A DNA stretch of 64,000 nucleotides, taken from NCBI RefSeq assembly GCF_036324505.1, contig NC_086352.1, positions 5,626,501 through 5,690,500 on the forward strand, written 5' to 3'. The notes beneath the pieces were generated by a model. That model worked only from the letters and a program-made list of their open reading frames with translations. It made no database searches and was not told where the DNA came from. The first letter of the stretch is position 1. Each line of letters begins with the position of its first letter. Shown here piece by piece: positions 12,732-30,366 of the stretch. Both the position numbers and the translations under genes were made by a program. This stretch comes from Eleginops maclovinus. Its lineage: Eukaryota; Chordata; Actinopteri; Perciformes; Eleginopidae.

Positions 12732-14584
12732 CCTCTCTGTAATGTCTGTAACATGTGCAGGGTTGTTACGGGATGGCTGGAGTGTCATTGCCAAACACCA
12801 TAAATCAATTTTTGAGGGAAGAATTGTTTCCCAATATTTATTGCGCAACGCTGTCATAAAAAATCCTGCGTCTCCTGACCTGTTCCAGCCTCCATCACAG
12901 AGGCAGGCTGGAGAGGAGTCCGTTCCAGTCGTAGTTTTTAATGCGGGTTAACTGGTCAGAGTTCAATCACTGGTGGGGAAACATAGACCCTGATGGGAGT
13001 CGTTACTTCACACATATTCATATTAAATATAATATGTAATATGGAATAACGAACAGACCAGAAGCCTGCAGACATCTGGAAGGGAGAAGCAATCTCACAG
13101 TGTTTCAAATCAAAGAAATACATAGCATGTCTTCCCTTTGCTTTATCTAGTTGTGTGGTTTATGATAAAGGAGTATTCTGTATTTATATTTTATATTGTA
13201 CATTTTTATAATTGATTTATATAGACTTTCTATTTTGGATGCCTGTCTAATGCCTGTGAACTGGCTGCTGTAGAAGCACCATTTTTATCCAATGTGGGGT
13301 CCTACAGTACACTGATTTAATGTATGTATCGTGCCTAAGAGGAAGCACAATGAACAATAGGCGGGGACGAATGAATTTGACGTATCAGAAATGTCAGTTT
13401 TATCCAGAAAGAGGCCATATTTGTGACTACCATGAGTAGTGTTGCTACCATTGGATATAGAGAGCACAACATATACATTATAACCTCAACTGTGGACAAC
13501 TTTTCGTTACAAAAACAGGCAATCTGTCCAATCTAGATGATCAAGAGTCCCCTAAATCTTCAAGATGGACCCAAAAAGAGTACACATATGGACATTTCCT
13601 GGTTAAATCTGCCATTTCTGATCCTGAAAATGTCAGAAATGGACTCAGCATCTCAATAACCCTCAACACCACTCCATAATTGTCCAAATGGGTCAAGCCA
13701 TTTCTTTACTTTTGTCCACATTAGATGCTAATTAATGCAGCTCGTGCTAACTGTGCTAGTTGCTATGCAGGTTAGCTTCCAGCAGTTTCCTACTTTACAT
13801 TTATATCACAAAACGCTGTGGTCCTCAACATTTCCAGGTTCAGAACAGGACTCTGGAGCTGCTAACTAGACTAAGGGGCCTCTTTAATAAGCGTCCCTGC
13901 CTCATTCTGCTTTGCTGAACCCTTTTTTCTTGGGAGGGTTTCAGCTACGAGCATGCATGACCAGCCTGCGATGTGGAGGGTTGTTGAGGTCTACACTCTT
14001 ACACAGTTGCAGGGGATTTGGAGCATTTATCAGAGCAGCAGTTTGTTGCATTTGCACATTTTCCTCCACTTCATTAAGCTCTCAGCAGTTCTGATGGACA
14101 GTGATTCATCCTGTGTCTCTCCATCACTCGTACCTCCTGGATTCTGAGAGAGGTTCCCCCCATGTTTAGCAACGCCTGTTTGTTGCTTCTCTGCTCAACA
14201 CACTTAGTCCCTGCCTGACTCTTCATCTTCAGCAGATTCAGCTTTGAAGCTTTGGTTTAAATGTTCCACACACCGCATCTTCACAACAATACGCACATGT
14301 GTCTCAATCTCTTTTTGAAACAAACTCCAGCTCTCTGTGCTCCAGCTGGGCTGCAAAATAAAGGACGTGTGTAAAGAATATTGTGCAGCTAACACCTGCA
14401 CTGATGCACGGAGGCCTGATAACATCTTACATCCATGCCATGATGCTGGTTAATCTGTTGTAATACGGAACTAATTGAGCAGTTTGTGATTACCAAACCA
14501 CATTTTTAGGAAGTGACAGATGTCAAAGTCTTTACCTTCTCTCATGCTTCTTCATTTTCTCCATGGGATAAAACAAAGAGTCAT

Positions 14585-14815
14585 TTACACTTTCTTCCAC
14601 TACGTCTTTTTGCACTATTCAATACTGCTACTGTACAGATGTGTACTTCCATTATCTGACCTTCTCTGTTTCTTTAAGTTTAATCTGCTCTTTCTACAGC
14701 GCTGTTAGTGTACAGTTGTATTTTATGGTGCTGTGTTTGTTGTATCTGTGTAACTCTGGCACAAGAATTTCCTCGGGGATAAATAAAGTCCTATCCTATT
14801 TTATCTCAACCTATT
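14585..14815 (+). mobile_element. LINE-type (L2-like) 3' end
   Basis: It contains TTTTGCACTATTCAATACTG near the start and ends AAGAATTTCCTCGGGGATAA then ATAAAGTCCTATCC. This is the familiar 3' tail of fish L2-like retroposons, which end in a repeated short tail. Family by recollection. Confidence 0.65.
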
Positions 14816-14989
14816 TTAAAACAGCTCAACTCAACTACATAGATCTACACATTCACACACAGATTCATGTTCTATCGGCTGTATTATGGTTTGTTTTGGG
14901 CTTTTCTGTGTAACTGATGTTCCTTTGTGTGTACAGAGTTAGGACAATTGAAATCCCTCGGGCACAGGACATTATAAATCTTAACTTTT

Positions 14990-15110
14990 AAATAATAATA
15001 TAATAATACACTTTATTTATTTAGCACCTTTCATGCGAGATGCAGCCCAAAGAGTGAGGAACATAATTAAAGATAAATAAACAAACAAAATCGGAGCCAT
15101 AAAACAATCA
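14990..15110. mobile_element. Dispersed repeat fragment
   Basis: ACACTTTATTTATTTAGCAC followed by CTTTCATGCGAGATGCAGCC and CAAAGAGTGA resembles a common fish interspersed repeat whose consensus reads through a CTTTATTTATATAGCACC word. Family uncertain. Confidence 0.5.
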
Positions 15111-15535
15111 AACATGAACAGTGATACTTCTGAACTTAGCCCAAATTAAAAGCCACATAAAAGGTCTGAAGTGTTCTGTTCTAAAAGGTTAGTCAAGTAA
15201 CTTCCTGTCTCTCTGCTGCTTATTTTTTCAGGCAAGAATTAAATGCATATCCGTCTGATTGATGGGTCATTTTTGTTTTTTACGTTATGTTTTTGTAAGC
15301 AAGGTAACACCCTTTATTAAGAGGTGCTAGAAAAGCCTAAAGGTGGATTTTTGGGGGAAAATTCATTCCACTTTTCCAGCCGCTGTTCTGAGTTTATTGC
15401 ACAAACCTGAGAGTATTGTGTGAACGTATTTTCCCAAATGATGCCTTTAGTTATGATGGGCTGAACACCTGGCCCTGTTGACGTCCAAACGGTGATGCCA
15501 ACACAAACATCTGATGATCTTTCTGTTTCCTTCAG

Positions 15536-21603
<6,068 letters not shown>

Positions 21604-22274
21604 CCTCAGTCTGAGGAACAAAGACTCTCTGGGAAGGAGAAGGATTGCACCCTCAACTCTGACACAGACAGTTAACCTGAGGGGATCATGAAACAGCCTC
21701 TCTTCACACAGCGAGGGGAGTGTGTGTGCAGGAGTGAGGAAGATGTCTTTATGTCTGAACCACTTCAAACGAGGAACTTTATCGTCTGCATCTCTTCCTC
21801 TTCCTGAGTCTGCAGCCCATGGAAGCTCTGCTGCAGGGCGCTGGTGCAAAGACCATCCCCCACCCCTGCAGGATCCAGCGCTAAAGCCTGAGCTCTGCAG
21901 CTTCCCTGTACTCTGAGGCATCTGCAGAAGCTAATTCAGGAGATGTATGAGTAGGCTATTGAAAAACCCCAATCCTGTTGGACAAACTCAGAAACGAGAA
22001 AAGTATTTTTTTTGTACAATCATGCAACAGAAGTTCAAGTATCGTAAAACCTTTAGCACCAAGTCTGTTCATAGATTAATGTTAGTAAGACTTCCAATCT
22101 GTTGACCTCTTTAAAGAGTAGATAACAGGAAATATGACCCGGAGAAATTGAGGAATAAAATGACTTTTCAAACCAAAATTAGATTCAGGGTGAAGAGGGT
22201 GTCATGTAATCTCTTCACACACATGACAAACTGTGAAGCAGCAGCACACAGGGGCTCACACCCTGCTCAATAAA
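21604..22274 (+). terminator. ccbe1: ccbe1 3' UTR with two polyadenylation signals
   Basis: After the stop codon there is no further reading frame. AATAAA occurs at 22154-22159 and again at 22269-22274, the latter followed by the GT-rich word GGTGTTTCTG. Either may end the transcript; which is used is inference. Confidence 0.6.
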
Positions 22275-22541
22275 GGTGTTTCTGACTCTTAATTAAATCT
22301 GTATACATGTTTTTAATCACTGGACCGTCTAATAGCAAAGGCCTAACAATTCTCACCAAGAATGGCTAAAGGTTAGTGCATCCAAAGTGGTGTTGTCGAG
22401 ATAAAAAACACAGTAAAATGAAGCAGACAGACCATAGACAAACTAAATAAAGAAGCCATTCAGCAGTTGGTGATATAAGTGCCATCTTGCTGAGGGAAAG
22501 AAAAAAGCCATTCTCTGTCCGTTAGATGTGAAGCTACCACA

Positions 22542-22638
22542 AGCTGGTGGCTAGCTTAGCTTAGCATGAAGACTAGACTTGTTTTATTAGCTGGATTTTT
22601 ACAGTCTTCATGCTAACTTTAAGCTAAGCTAACCAGCT
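22542..22638. repeat. Foldback (imperfect inverted repeat)
   Basis: The left arm, AGCTGGTGGCTAGC then TTAGCTTAGCATGAAGACT (22542-22573), pairs with the right arm, AGTCTTCATGCTAA, then TTAAGCTAAGCTAACCAGCT (22603-22638), around a loop of about 29 nt. Words of this type (AGCTTAGCAT-AAGACT) are common in fish foldback repeats. Confidence 0.75.
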
Positions 22639-22787
22639 GACATGCCTTCAGAGTTATACTTAATGTCAGGTGAAAAGATGGAGATGAAACTGGGTTGATA
22701 AGTGTAAATAGACCCAACACAGGAGAAAAAAAGCAGGCCTATCTGTCGTCAAGGACTCGGAAATTCTAACATGCAATGACTCTGAAG

Positions 22788-22965
22788 TAGGGTGACCAAA
22801 CGTCCTCTTTTTACGTCCTGTCCGGAGCGTCCGGGGGGGTTTTATAAATTCATGAAAACGCCCGGTTTTCACTGTTGGGACCATTAAAAATTGACTGGCG
22901 CTTCCCCCCACCCCCCAACAATCGCAAGTGTCCTCTTTTTCGCCACCTCAAATCTGGTCACCCTA
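22788..22965. mobile_element. 178-bp MITE, family unassigned
   Basis: Perfect 11-bp inverted ends TAGGGTGACCA and TGGTCACCCTA are flanked by a 7-bp direct repeat TCTGAAG (22781-22787 and 22966-22972). The word GTCCTCTTTTT occurs near both ends in the same orientation. No coding capacity. The 7-bp duplication does not fit the best-known superfamilies. Confidence 0.85.
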
Positions 22966-23772
22966 TCTGAAGACCTTTTTAAAAGTTGTTGTAAGTTTTA
23001 AACAATATGGCAATTAGTAAGCTTCGATCTTTGGTATTTAAGATTCAGTTAGAAGATTGACAGCACCTCAAGAAAAGCCAATAAGGAGCCGGTTATTCTC
23101 TGACCCTTATTGCTGTGACACTAGCTTTATTGACACATAAAAATATCAGATAGCCACTAAACAAATCCTCATTACTCCTTCATTATTCGTCGATTAAAGG
23201 ATCTCTTGTGTCTTGATCAAGACCTGAATGTATCTGATCCTGCATCCAGATCATTGAAGGCCTTTCCATCAGAGGAGCAGGGGAAATGATTGAGTGGAAA
23301 TTAGATGTGTGACACTCTTCCCTGGTCAAACCCACTTCTTAATAACAGTGCTTGTGCTCAGTAAATGTTGCTAAAACATGGTTTAAAGCTCCCTGGTTTC
23401 CTGGTAAGAAATCAGTTTCTGACTCCCTGCAGTTCAGCCTGTCTACCAGGAGAGGGCAGTAGGTCACAGTCTACCCCCACCAGCTGAGGAGAGGAAACCA
23501 CAGTAAGTTTAGCTTAACATGTGTAACACCCAGCCTTAGGAGGACTCATACTTCCCTCAGTGTTAAATACGTTAATCATGGTGGACTGTCCCCCCCCCCC
23601 CCCCCACCACCACACACATTATCCTCTGATTGTGGCTCTGTAGCGTGGCTGAGTGTCGTTACAGAGGTGTAAGTGCCAGAGGTCAGGGGTGAAATGCCTG
23701 GTTATGAACAGCTGGAGGGATGATTATAGACCACAGGCTGTCAGAGGGCCTGTCCCGGCTCGACGTCTGAAG

Positions 23773-23776
<4 letters not shown>

Positions 23777-23818
<42 letters not shown>
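23777..23818. repeat. (AC)n microsatellite
   Basis: About 21 AC units, complementary to the TG tract 84 bp downstream. Confidence 0.93.
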
Positions 23819-23819
<1 letters not shown>

Positions 23820-23898
23820 GTTTGAGCCGTTCACCCTGTCTGGCCTTTCTCTGCGTTTGATGCCTTGATCCTGCAGAGCTCAGTAAATTCTGCCTGGC

Positions 23899-23901
<3 letters not shown>

Positions 23902-23990
<89 letters not shown>
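23902..23990. repeat. (TG)n microsatellite
   Basis: About 44 TG units. Confidence 0.95.
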
Positions 23991-23991
<1 letters not shown>

Positions 23992-24307
23992 CGTGTGTTC
24001 CTTGACAGGTCGTCTCACCTGAGGCCCCGCCCCCTGCCGTGCGGTCACTGCTCTGTTGCCGGGGCGACCAGGATCAGGACAAAACAACATGAAACACATC
24101 ATAAGCAGCATGTCAGTGTGTGTGTGGGGGGGGGCATTATCACACTTCCCTCACCTCCACTTGTCGTGCAACAGGAGCCCGCCCCCCCCAAGAGGTCAGC
24201 AGAGTGCACAGAGAGGAAAAAGTTCACACACCCTTCATCAGTCACCTGGAGGATCAACAACGGAGAGAGAGATGTTATCTTCTGCAGGGGGGGGGGAGGA
24301 GGGGGAG

Positions 24308-25792
24308 GAGTACTCAGGTCTTGTTCTTGAGTAAAGTAGAAGTACTCAGATCTTGTACTTGAGTAAAGTAGAAGTACTCAGGTCTTGTACTTGAGTAAAG
24401 TAGAAGTACTCAGATCTTGTACTTGAGTAAAGTAGAAGTACTCAGATCTTGTACTTGAGTAAAGTAGAAGTACTCAGGTCTTGTACTTGAGTAAAGTAGA
24501 AGTACTCAGGTCTTGTACTTGAGTAAAGTAGAAGTACTCAGATCTTGTACTTGAGTAAAGTAGAAGTACTCAGGTCTTGTACTTGAGTAAAGTAGAAGTA
24601 CTCAGGTCTTGTACTTGAGTAAAAGTAGAAGTACTCAGGTGTTGTATTTGAGTAAAGTAGAAGTACTCAGGTCTTGTACTTGAGTAAAGTAGAAGTACTC
24701 AGATCTTGTACTTGAGTAAAGTAGAAGTACTCAGGTCTTGTACTTGAGTAAAAGTAGAAGTACTCAGGTCTTGTACTTGAGTAAAAGTAGAAGTACTCAG
24801 ATATTGTACTTGAGTAAAGTAGAAGTACTCAGATCTTGTACTTGAGTAAAAGTAGAAGTACTCAGATTTTGTACTTGAGTAAAAGTAGAAGTACTCAGGT
24901 CTTGTTCTTGAGTAAAGTAGAAGTACTCAGATCTTGTACTTGAGTAAAAGTAGAAGTACTCAGATCTTGTACTTGAGTAAAAGTAGAAGTACTCAGGTCT
25001 TGTTCTTGAGTAAAAGACAAAGTACTCAGATATTGTACTTGAGTAAAAGTAGAAGTATTCAGATCTTGTACTTGAGTAAAAGTAGAAGTACTCAGATCTT
25101 GTTCTTGAGTAAAAGTAGAAGTACTCAGATCTTGTTCTTGAGTAAAAGTAGAAGTACTCAGGTCTTGTACTTGAGTAAAGTAGAAGTACTCAGGTCTTGT
25201 ACTTGAGTAAAGTAGAAGTACTCAGATCTTGTACTTGAGTAAAGTAGAAGTACTCAGGTCTTGTTCTTGAGTAAAAGTAGAAGTGCTCAGGTCTTGTACT
25301 AGAGTAAAGTAGAAGTACTCAGGTCTTGTACTTGAGTAAAGTAGAAGTACTCAGGTCTTGTACTTGAGTAAAAGTAGAAGTACTCAGGTCTTGTACTTGA
25401 GTAAAAGTAGAAGTACTCAGATCTTGTACTTGAGTAAAGTAGAAGTACTCAGATCTTGTACTTGAGTAAAAGTAGAAGTACTCAGATCTTGTACTTGAGT
25501 AAAAGTAGAAGTACTCAGAGCTTGTACTTGAGTAAAGTAGAAGTACTCAGGTCTTGTACTTGAGTAAAGTAGAAGTACCAGAGTGTAGGAATACTCTGTC
25601 ACAGTGAAAGTATTCTAAATGTTCCTCCAGTGAAAGTAGAAAGTACTCTCCTCTAAATGTACTTAAAGTAGCGACAGTAAAAGTAGTCATTGTCTGATTG
25701 GTCCATTTCAGAATAATATCTCTGATATGTTTTATAATGATTGATCATTAAAGTGTTCTCAGAGCTGGTAAAGGTGCAGCTAGTTTGAATGG
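24308..25792 (+). mobile_element. Minisatellite-bearing dispersed repeat, copy A
   Basis: About 40 copies of a 32/33-bp unit (AAGTAGAAGTACTCAGRTC then TTGTACTTGAGTA) at 24308-25573 are followed by a unique block at 25574-25792 that starts CCAGAGTGTAGGAATACTCT and ends GCAGCTAGTTTGAATGG. The same unit plus the same block occur reversed at 37313-39041 and, in shorter form, at 59530-60000. So the array is part of a mobile unit, not a lone satellite. The TE family is not identified. Confidence 0.85.
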
Positions 25793-26170
25793 CTTTGTAT
25801 ACTGCAGGGTAGCTGCTGGATTTACTCCAGGTGAACTACAGTCTGATTTAAGGGAGATTATATTTACCATCATTCATCCTAATCTGCCTAGCAACTAAAG
25901 GGATTCAATAAATGGAGTGGAGTAGAAGTTCACCACCTCTGAACTGTAGTGTAGAAAATACGGACTTAATCAATATAAGATATACGTGTGATTGGACGGT
26001 GATGAGAGAAACCTTTTTCCAGCATCTTCAGATGAGAATAAAGACACAGCAGATAAAATGTGGCCAGATGTTTCTGAGTATGAGAGGAATTTCCTCTCTG
26101 GCACACTATGGCCATTCATAAATACACCTCGAGCACGACAGGGCTGTCACTTCAAACAGTCTGGGCCTCT

Positions 26171-26306
<136 letters not shown>

Positions 26307-26387
26307 CTGGTGAATTCATTCAGTTCTTTCTTTCTCGGTCTGTAAAGCTTTTTTCTTGCCTCTGCTGTGTTTTCTCAGACTGCCTGT

Positions 26388-26560
26388 GCTGCAGCTCCTC
26401 TTTTCACCCTCTGTCTGAAACCAGAGTCCAGTCTCCTCTGATTGGTTAGCTGGCCGGCTCTTTTGTGATCGGTCAACTGCTTAGAGATGTCCCGCCCCTC
26501 AGCCTATCACGCACAATGCGCTGGAGCGCTAGCCAATAGAAGCGCAAGTCGTAGCCTCTG
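26388..26560 (+). mobile_element. Dispersed teleost repeat, copy 2 of 3
   Basis: CACCCTCTGTCTGAAACC, TGATTGGTTAGCTGGCCGG, GATGTCCCGCCCCTCAGCC and GGAGCGCTAGCCAATAGAAG are shared in order with the copies at 10218 and 36420. Confidence 0.7.
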
Positions 26561-27118
26561 GAGGCTGACCTCCTAATGAAAGCTGCTCCATATTCTTCCC
26601 ATTGAAGGACAAAAGATCAGTTTCAGTTCCCACAGTGCATCCTTCTGGAAGCGTCTGGACTCTCTATAAAATATTGATTTGGGCAGCTTTAAGGGCATGG
26701 GTTCAAATGTGCAACCTTTACTAGGATGGTTTTAGCTAATATTTGAACAACTTCACAAAGAAAAAGGCCTTTTCTAGAATGGATGTATTTTAAAAGCCCG
26801 TCCCCAGGAATTTATATTTGTAAGTATGAAGGTTTAATTTACAAAACCAAATTAACAAGTCGTCCATTCACTGCCAGGTTTGACTTGTTACTGATCAGTG
26901 TGCAGAACAGCGTCTCTCACAGTGAGAGGCTCCAAGATGTCAGTCAAACACATACATTACGTATATGTTTACGTCTGTCGTTGAGAATGTATACGCCTCT
27001 AAGCGTGTAAAAAAGAGAAAAGGCATGTTGTAAAAGTGCCGCCGCCACAGGCCGGGTCAGGAGGTCGCTGGAGATGAAGCTGTTGTCCTCACGCGAGGGA
27101 ACTCTGCAACCAGAGGCG

Positions 27119-27165
27119 ACGCTTCTTCTTCTTCTTCTTCTTCTTTTTCTTCTTCTTCTTCTCTC
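27119..27165. repeat. (TTC)n homopyrimidine tract
   Basis: TTC/CTT units with one T-rich interruption. A homopurine-homopyrimidine mirror of this kind can form triplex DNA. Confidence 0.88.
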
Positions 27166-28889
27166 GGAGAGTCGGGCGAGTTGTGAACCCGCTCAGCCGG
27201 TTTTTCACACTCTTGGCTCTGCCGTGTGCATGCGAACAGCTTGTAAATGACAGAGGAAGCCAAGGTGTATGGAGAGCAAGCGCCCGAGGCCAGGGGAGTT
27301 TACACAACGTGCTGCCATTAATCCGCCCTCTCAGATTCTTCTATTCAATTCTGCCATAACAATGTCAATCAAGTGCAACTTCCCTGTGAAGCAGAGCAAA
27401 AGCGTTTGATATGCATTCTTTACACATGGGATATTGTGTCAGTGTGAAGCCTGCCAGGAGGCACTACTGTGGACAATCAGATCACGCGCGTGTCGTATAC
27501 ACGGTATATAAATCAGGCTCTCCTCACACTGGGAGCAAGTGGAAATGGAGAGCTCCTGCAGACATGGCATGTTGTAAAAAGCTTCCACTCAGATTGCATG
27601 TGAGGGATTTGCACAGAGACTAATTCCCCAACCCACAATAAACTATTACAGGACAGTTTCCTCTGCAGAAAGCATCAGCTGAACCATACTTCAAGAGGTC
27701 AGGGAATCTGAAAGAGCCTCATGCATCAAAGTGCAGGACCACCGATACTGAACACAGGGGCGGGGGCATGCTCTTAGACACAGCTAATAAGTCCATTACT
27801 CATCAGACAAGCTCTGATTCTCAGGCCTCTGAGCAGCTCCATTATAAACAGAGTGACAGAAGTCGGCGTACAATCGGAAGAGGGTGTGCCCAGAGACAAG
27901 GACCTGAAGAGGAACAGGCTTCAGAGAGTAAACTAGGGTGCTTAGTGCTCAGCCTCAGGCACGTAGCTCAGATTTAAGAATGAGTTAGCGTGTCAAGATA
28001 GCGTGTCTCGCTGCAGACCACGCCTGCACCTGTCAGGTGTTCTGTGGCATGCCTGTGTGTTCCGTGCGGGAGATCATGCGTGTGCGTGCACGGCTGCATG
28101 TTGGATAGTAAGACATGTCTAATATTCCCTCTCCTTGATGCACGCAGCTGCATACCTGTGCAATGATGGACACCTGCGCTCTGCCTCACCCCAGCGAGGG
28201 CCACGCACATCCAGAGCGCGATGAAGAGTTTCTGCGGTTACTTCCGTGCCCTGCTGTTGACACATTTTATCTGGTTAAATAAACTTTAAGGTTTTCTGTG
28301 CCACCTCCAACGATCAGGATTACCTGCGCCTGTGGCTCTGGTTCTCAGACAGGCGCTGCTCCAACCTGCCATTCATTGAGCAATGTTGCATTTTTCAAGG
28401 TTGGGAATTTCACACTACAATATTCATGAAGGGAAATCATAACCTGTGGGAACGTGCATGTCACAACTACAGCTGACCCCTGCATGCATGGCAAGAGAAC
28501 TCCTCACATCCTGCTGGAAATATATTTTGATTACATTGATGTTTGTTTGAAAAATGCACGTTTAGTTTAGAAAGAGCAGTGCAAGTTATTTAATGCAAAG
28601 TACAAAAGGCTATTTTTAAAGTGAAAGTCTGTTATTAAAGGCAGTAAACGCACCAACGAAATTGCAATCGAGCAGCACATACGGTATATGTTCAAAAGAA
28701 GCTGCAAACATGAGATCGTTCTGACTTATTTGAACTCGTTAGTGAAAGAGGTGTTATTTTGTCTGGAGTAAAATATAACTGTCCCCCTCTCTTGAACTCT
28801 GAATTTATGCTGAATTCATAAATCATTTAACAAATGTACCTCCTCTGAGCCAAACCAGAAACTCTCTCTCTCTTTGATAGTGGAATTTC

Positions 28890-29357
28890 TGTTGTGGTCA
28901 CAGCAGTCTGCTGTGTTTTTCCTCCTCCTGGGTTTGCCACTCCCCCTGTCGGTCTCACTTCACACCTGGCCGTCATCTGCAATCATGCTCACCTGGTCGT
29001 CATCTCCAATCAACTCCCCTTCATAAACCCTTGGATTCCCTGCTGTCGGTGCCAGATCGTACTTCGCTCTACAGTGGTAATGATACGTACCCGGCTCCAG
29101 TTTACCTTGTTACCTTGTTACCTTGTTACCTTGTTACCTCGCTACCGAACTCTCGTCTCTTGTTGCCTTTGACCACAACCTAACTCTGTTTCCCTCTGCC
29201 TGCAGTTATCCGGATCACGCACTCCAGCTCGCCTGCCTCACCCTCCCCCCGGCTTCCGCGTCCTCTACCTGCTCCTCCACCTCACTCAATAAACCCCCTT
29301 GCATCAATTCAACACCGTCTCTTGTCTGCTCTTGGGTTCAGAATCGTTAACATAACA
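28890..29357 (+). repeat. 5' LTR of the Sushi-type element
   Basis: Begins TGTTGTGGTCACAGC and ends GTTAACATAACA. A TATA-like CATAAA lies at 29022-29027, a predicted start of R at 29051, four tandem TTACCTTGT units at about 29102-29140 and AATAAA at 29288-29293. So U3 is about 161 bp and R about 260 bp. Confidence 0.95.
29022..29060 (+). promoter_or_regulatory. Predicted LTR promoter and transcript 5' end
   Basis: CATAAA at 29022-29027 lies 29 bp before 29051, where the sequence GCCAGATCGT begins. Those ten bases are the exact complement of the primer-site word at 29360-29369, which independently marks 29051 as the first transcribed base. Confidence 0.7.
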
Positions 29358-29359
29358 GA

Positions 29360-29369
29360 ACGATCTGGC
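29360..29369 (+). promoter_or_regulatory. Self-complementary primer binding site
   Basis: ACGATCTGGC starts two bases after the LTR end. It is the perfect reverse complement of 29051-29060. No TGG tRNA-type primer site sits at the LTR edge. Tf1/Sushi elements are known to prime from their own 5' RNA end; this fits that mechanism. Confidence 0.75.
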
Positions 29370-29373
29370 CAAG

Positions 29374-30366
29374 ATGGACCCAGCGGACATGGACAGCATC
29401 CGCGGAGCTCTCGCCGCCCAAGGCACTCAGGTTGCTGAGCACAGCCAAGCCCTCCGGGAAGCTATGGAAGCCTTTAAGAATCTCGCTACCCGAGTCACTC
29501 AGATGGGTGCGCAATTGGACTTACTAGCCCCCCTTACCACAGCGCCTCCACCGTCAGCTTCACCTCCGCCGGCCCCCACTCTCCCGACACACCTGCCACG
29601 AGCTCGTGAGCCTCTCATTCCTGCGCCTGAGCGCTACGCTGGGGACATGGGTATGTGCAGAGCCTTTTTGATCCAGTGTTCACTAGTTTTCAGTCAGCAG
29701 CCCCTCACCTATCCCACTGAAAAGGCTAAGATCGCCTACATTATGGGGTCACTTAAGGGTAATGCATTAGAGTGGGCTTCAGCATTATGGGACAGTGATT
29801 CCCCAGTCAACGATAATTTTGAGCTTTTTGTAGCCGAAATGAGGAAGGTTTTTGATCATCCAGTAGAGGGAGGGGACGCCGCCAAGCGGCTTATTTCCCT
29901 TCGTCAGAGCTCCCGCAGTGTAGCTGAGTTCTCCGTCGAGTTCCGGACCCATGCAGCCAGGTCGGGCTGGAACGACAGGTCACTATGTGGGCTTTTTCTT
30001 TCCGCTCTCAGCGAGTCAATTAAGGATGAGCTGGCTACTAGGGAGGAGTCTAACACTCTCGATGAACTGATCTCCCTTTCCATCCGGCTGGATAATCGTC
30101 TACGCGAGCGGCGTAGGGAGAGGACAGGCAGTTCCGTACCCCCGGCACTCGCTGCTTCCTATTCTCCTCACTTCCCGAGAGCTGATCTCTCTGCCCCCGT
30201 GACACATGCAGTCACTGAAGAGGAGCCCATGCAGCTGGGGCGCACTCGTCTTACCCAAGCGGAGCGGCTTCATCGGATCAAGACCGGAGTGTGTCTGTAC
30301 TGTGCGCTGCCCGGGCATCTCATCTCCACCTGTCCGTCACGACCAAAAGACAGGGCTCGGCAGTGA
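29374..30366 (+). CDS. gag: Gag of the Sushi-type element
   Basis: A 330-residue structural protein. The first 75 residues are a helical stretch then a Pro-rich spacer; residues 85-245 form a retrotransposon Gag-type helical domain (with [11 protein letters not shown] and [13 protein letters not shown]); a single CCHC zinc knuckle, C-x2-C-x4-H-x4-C ([14 protein letters not shown]), lies at about residues 308-321. The start ATG is in good context (AAGATGG), only 16 nt after the LTR. It would form the cytoplasmic particle that packages element RNA. Ends TGA at 30364, overlapping the pol frame. Confidence 0.92.
   Translation: MDPADMDSIRGALAAQGTQVAEHSQALREAMEAFKNLATRVTQMGAQLDLLAPLTTAPPPSASPPPAPTLPTHLPRAREPLIPAPERYAGDMGMCRAFLIQCSLVFSQQPLTYPTEKAKIAYIMGSLKGNALEWASALWDSDSPVNDNFELFVAEMRKVFDHPVEGGDAAKRLISLRQSSRSVAEFSVEFRTHAARSGWNDRSLCGLFLSALSESIKDELATREESNTLDELISLSIRLDNRLRERRRERTGSSVPPALAASYSPHFPRADLSAPVTHAVTEEEPMQLGRTRLTQAERLHRIKTGVCLYCALPGHLISTCPSRPKDRARQ

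Larger units (their letters stand above)
9546..15535. other. Non-coding stretch, probable ccbe1 intron
   Basis: No gene is supportable. It holds CA/TG tracts, two LINE-type 3' ends, one dispersed GC-box/CCAAT-type repeat and a G-run, listed separately. I searched for the ccbe1 exon that should precede 15536; it should end in AG before GT and encode a Cys-Tyr-Arg end. I found no open candidate. Confidence 0.5.
22275..24307. other. Intergenic stretch downstream of ccbe1
   Basis: No gene is supportable. It holds a foldback sequence, a MITE and two opposed CA/TG tracts (listed separately) and a C-run at about 23590-23604. A G-rich segment (24284-24308) joins directly to the next minisatellite. 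Confidence 0.5.

Noticed and set aside
24308..25573. CRISPR-like array
   Set aside because: Repeats abut with no unique spacers, and the genome is a vertebrate.
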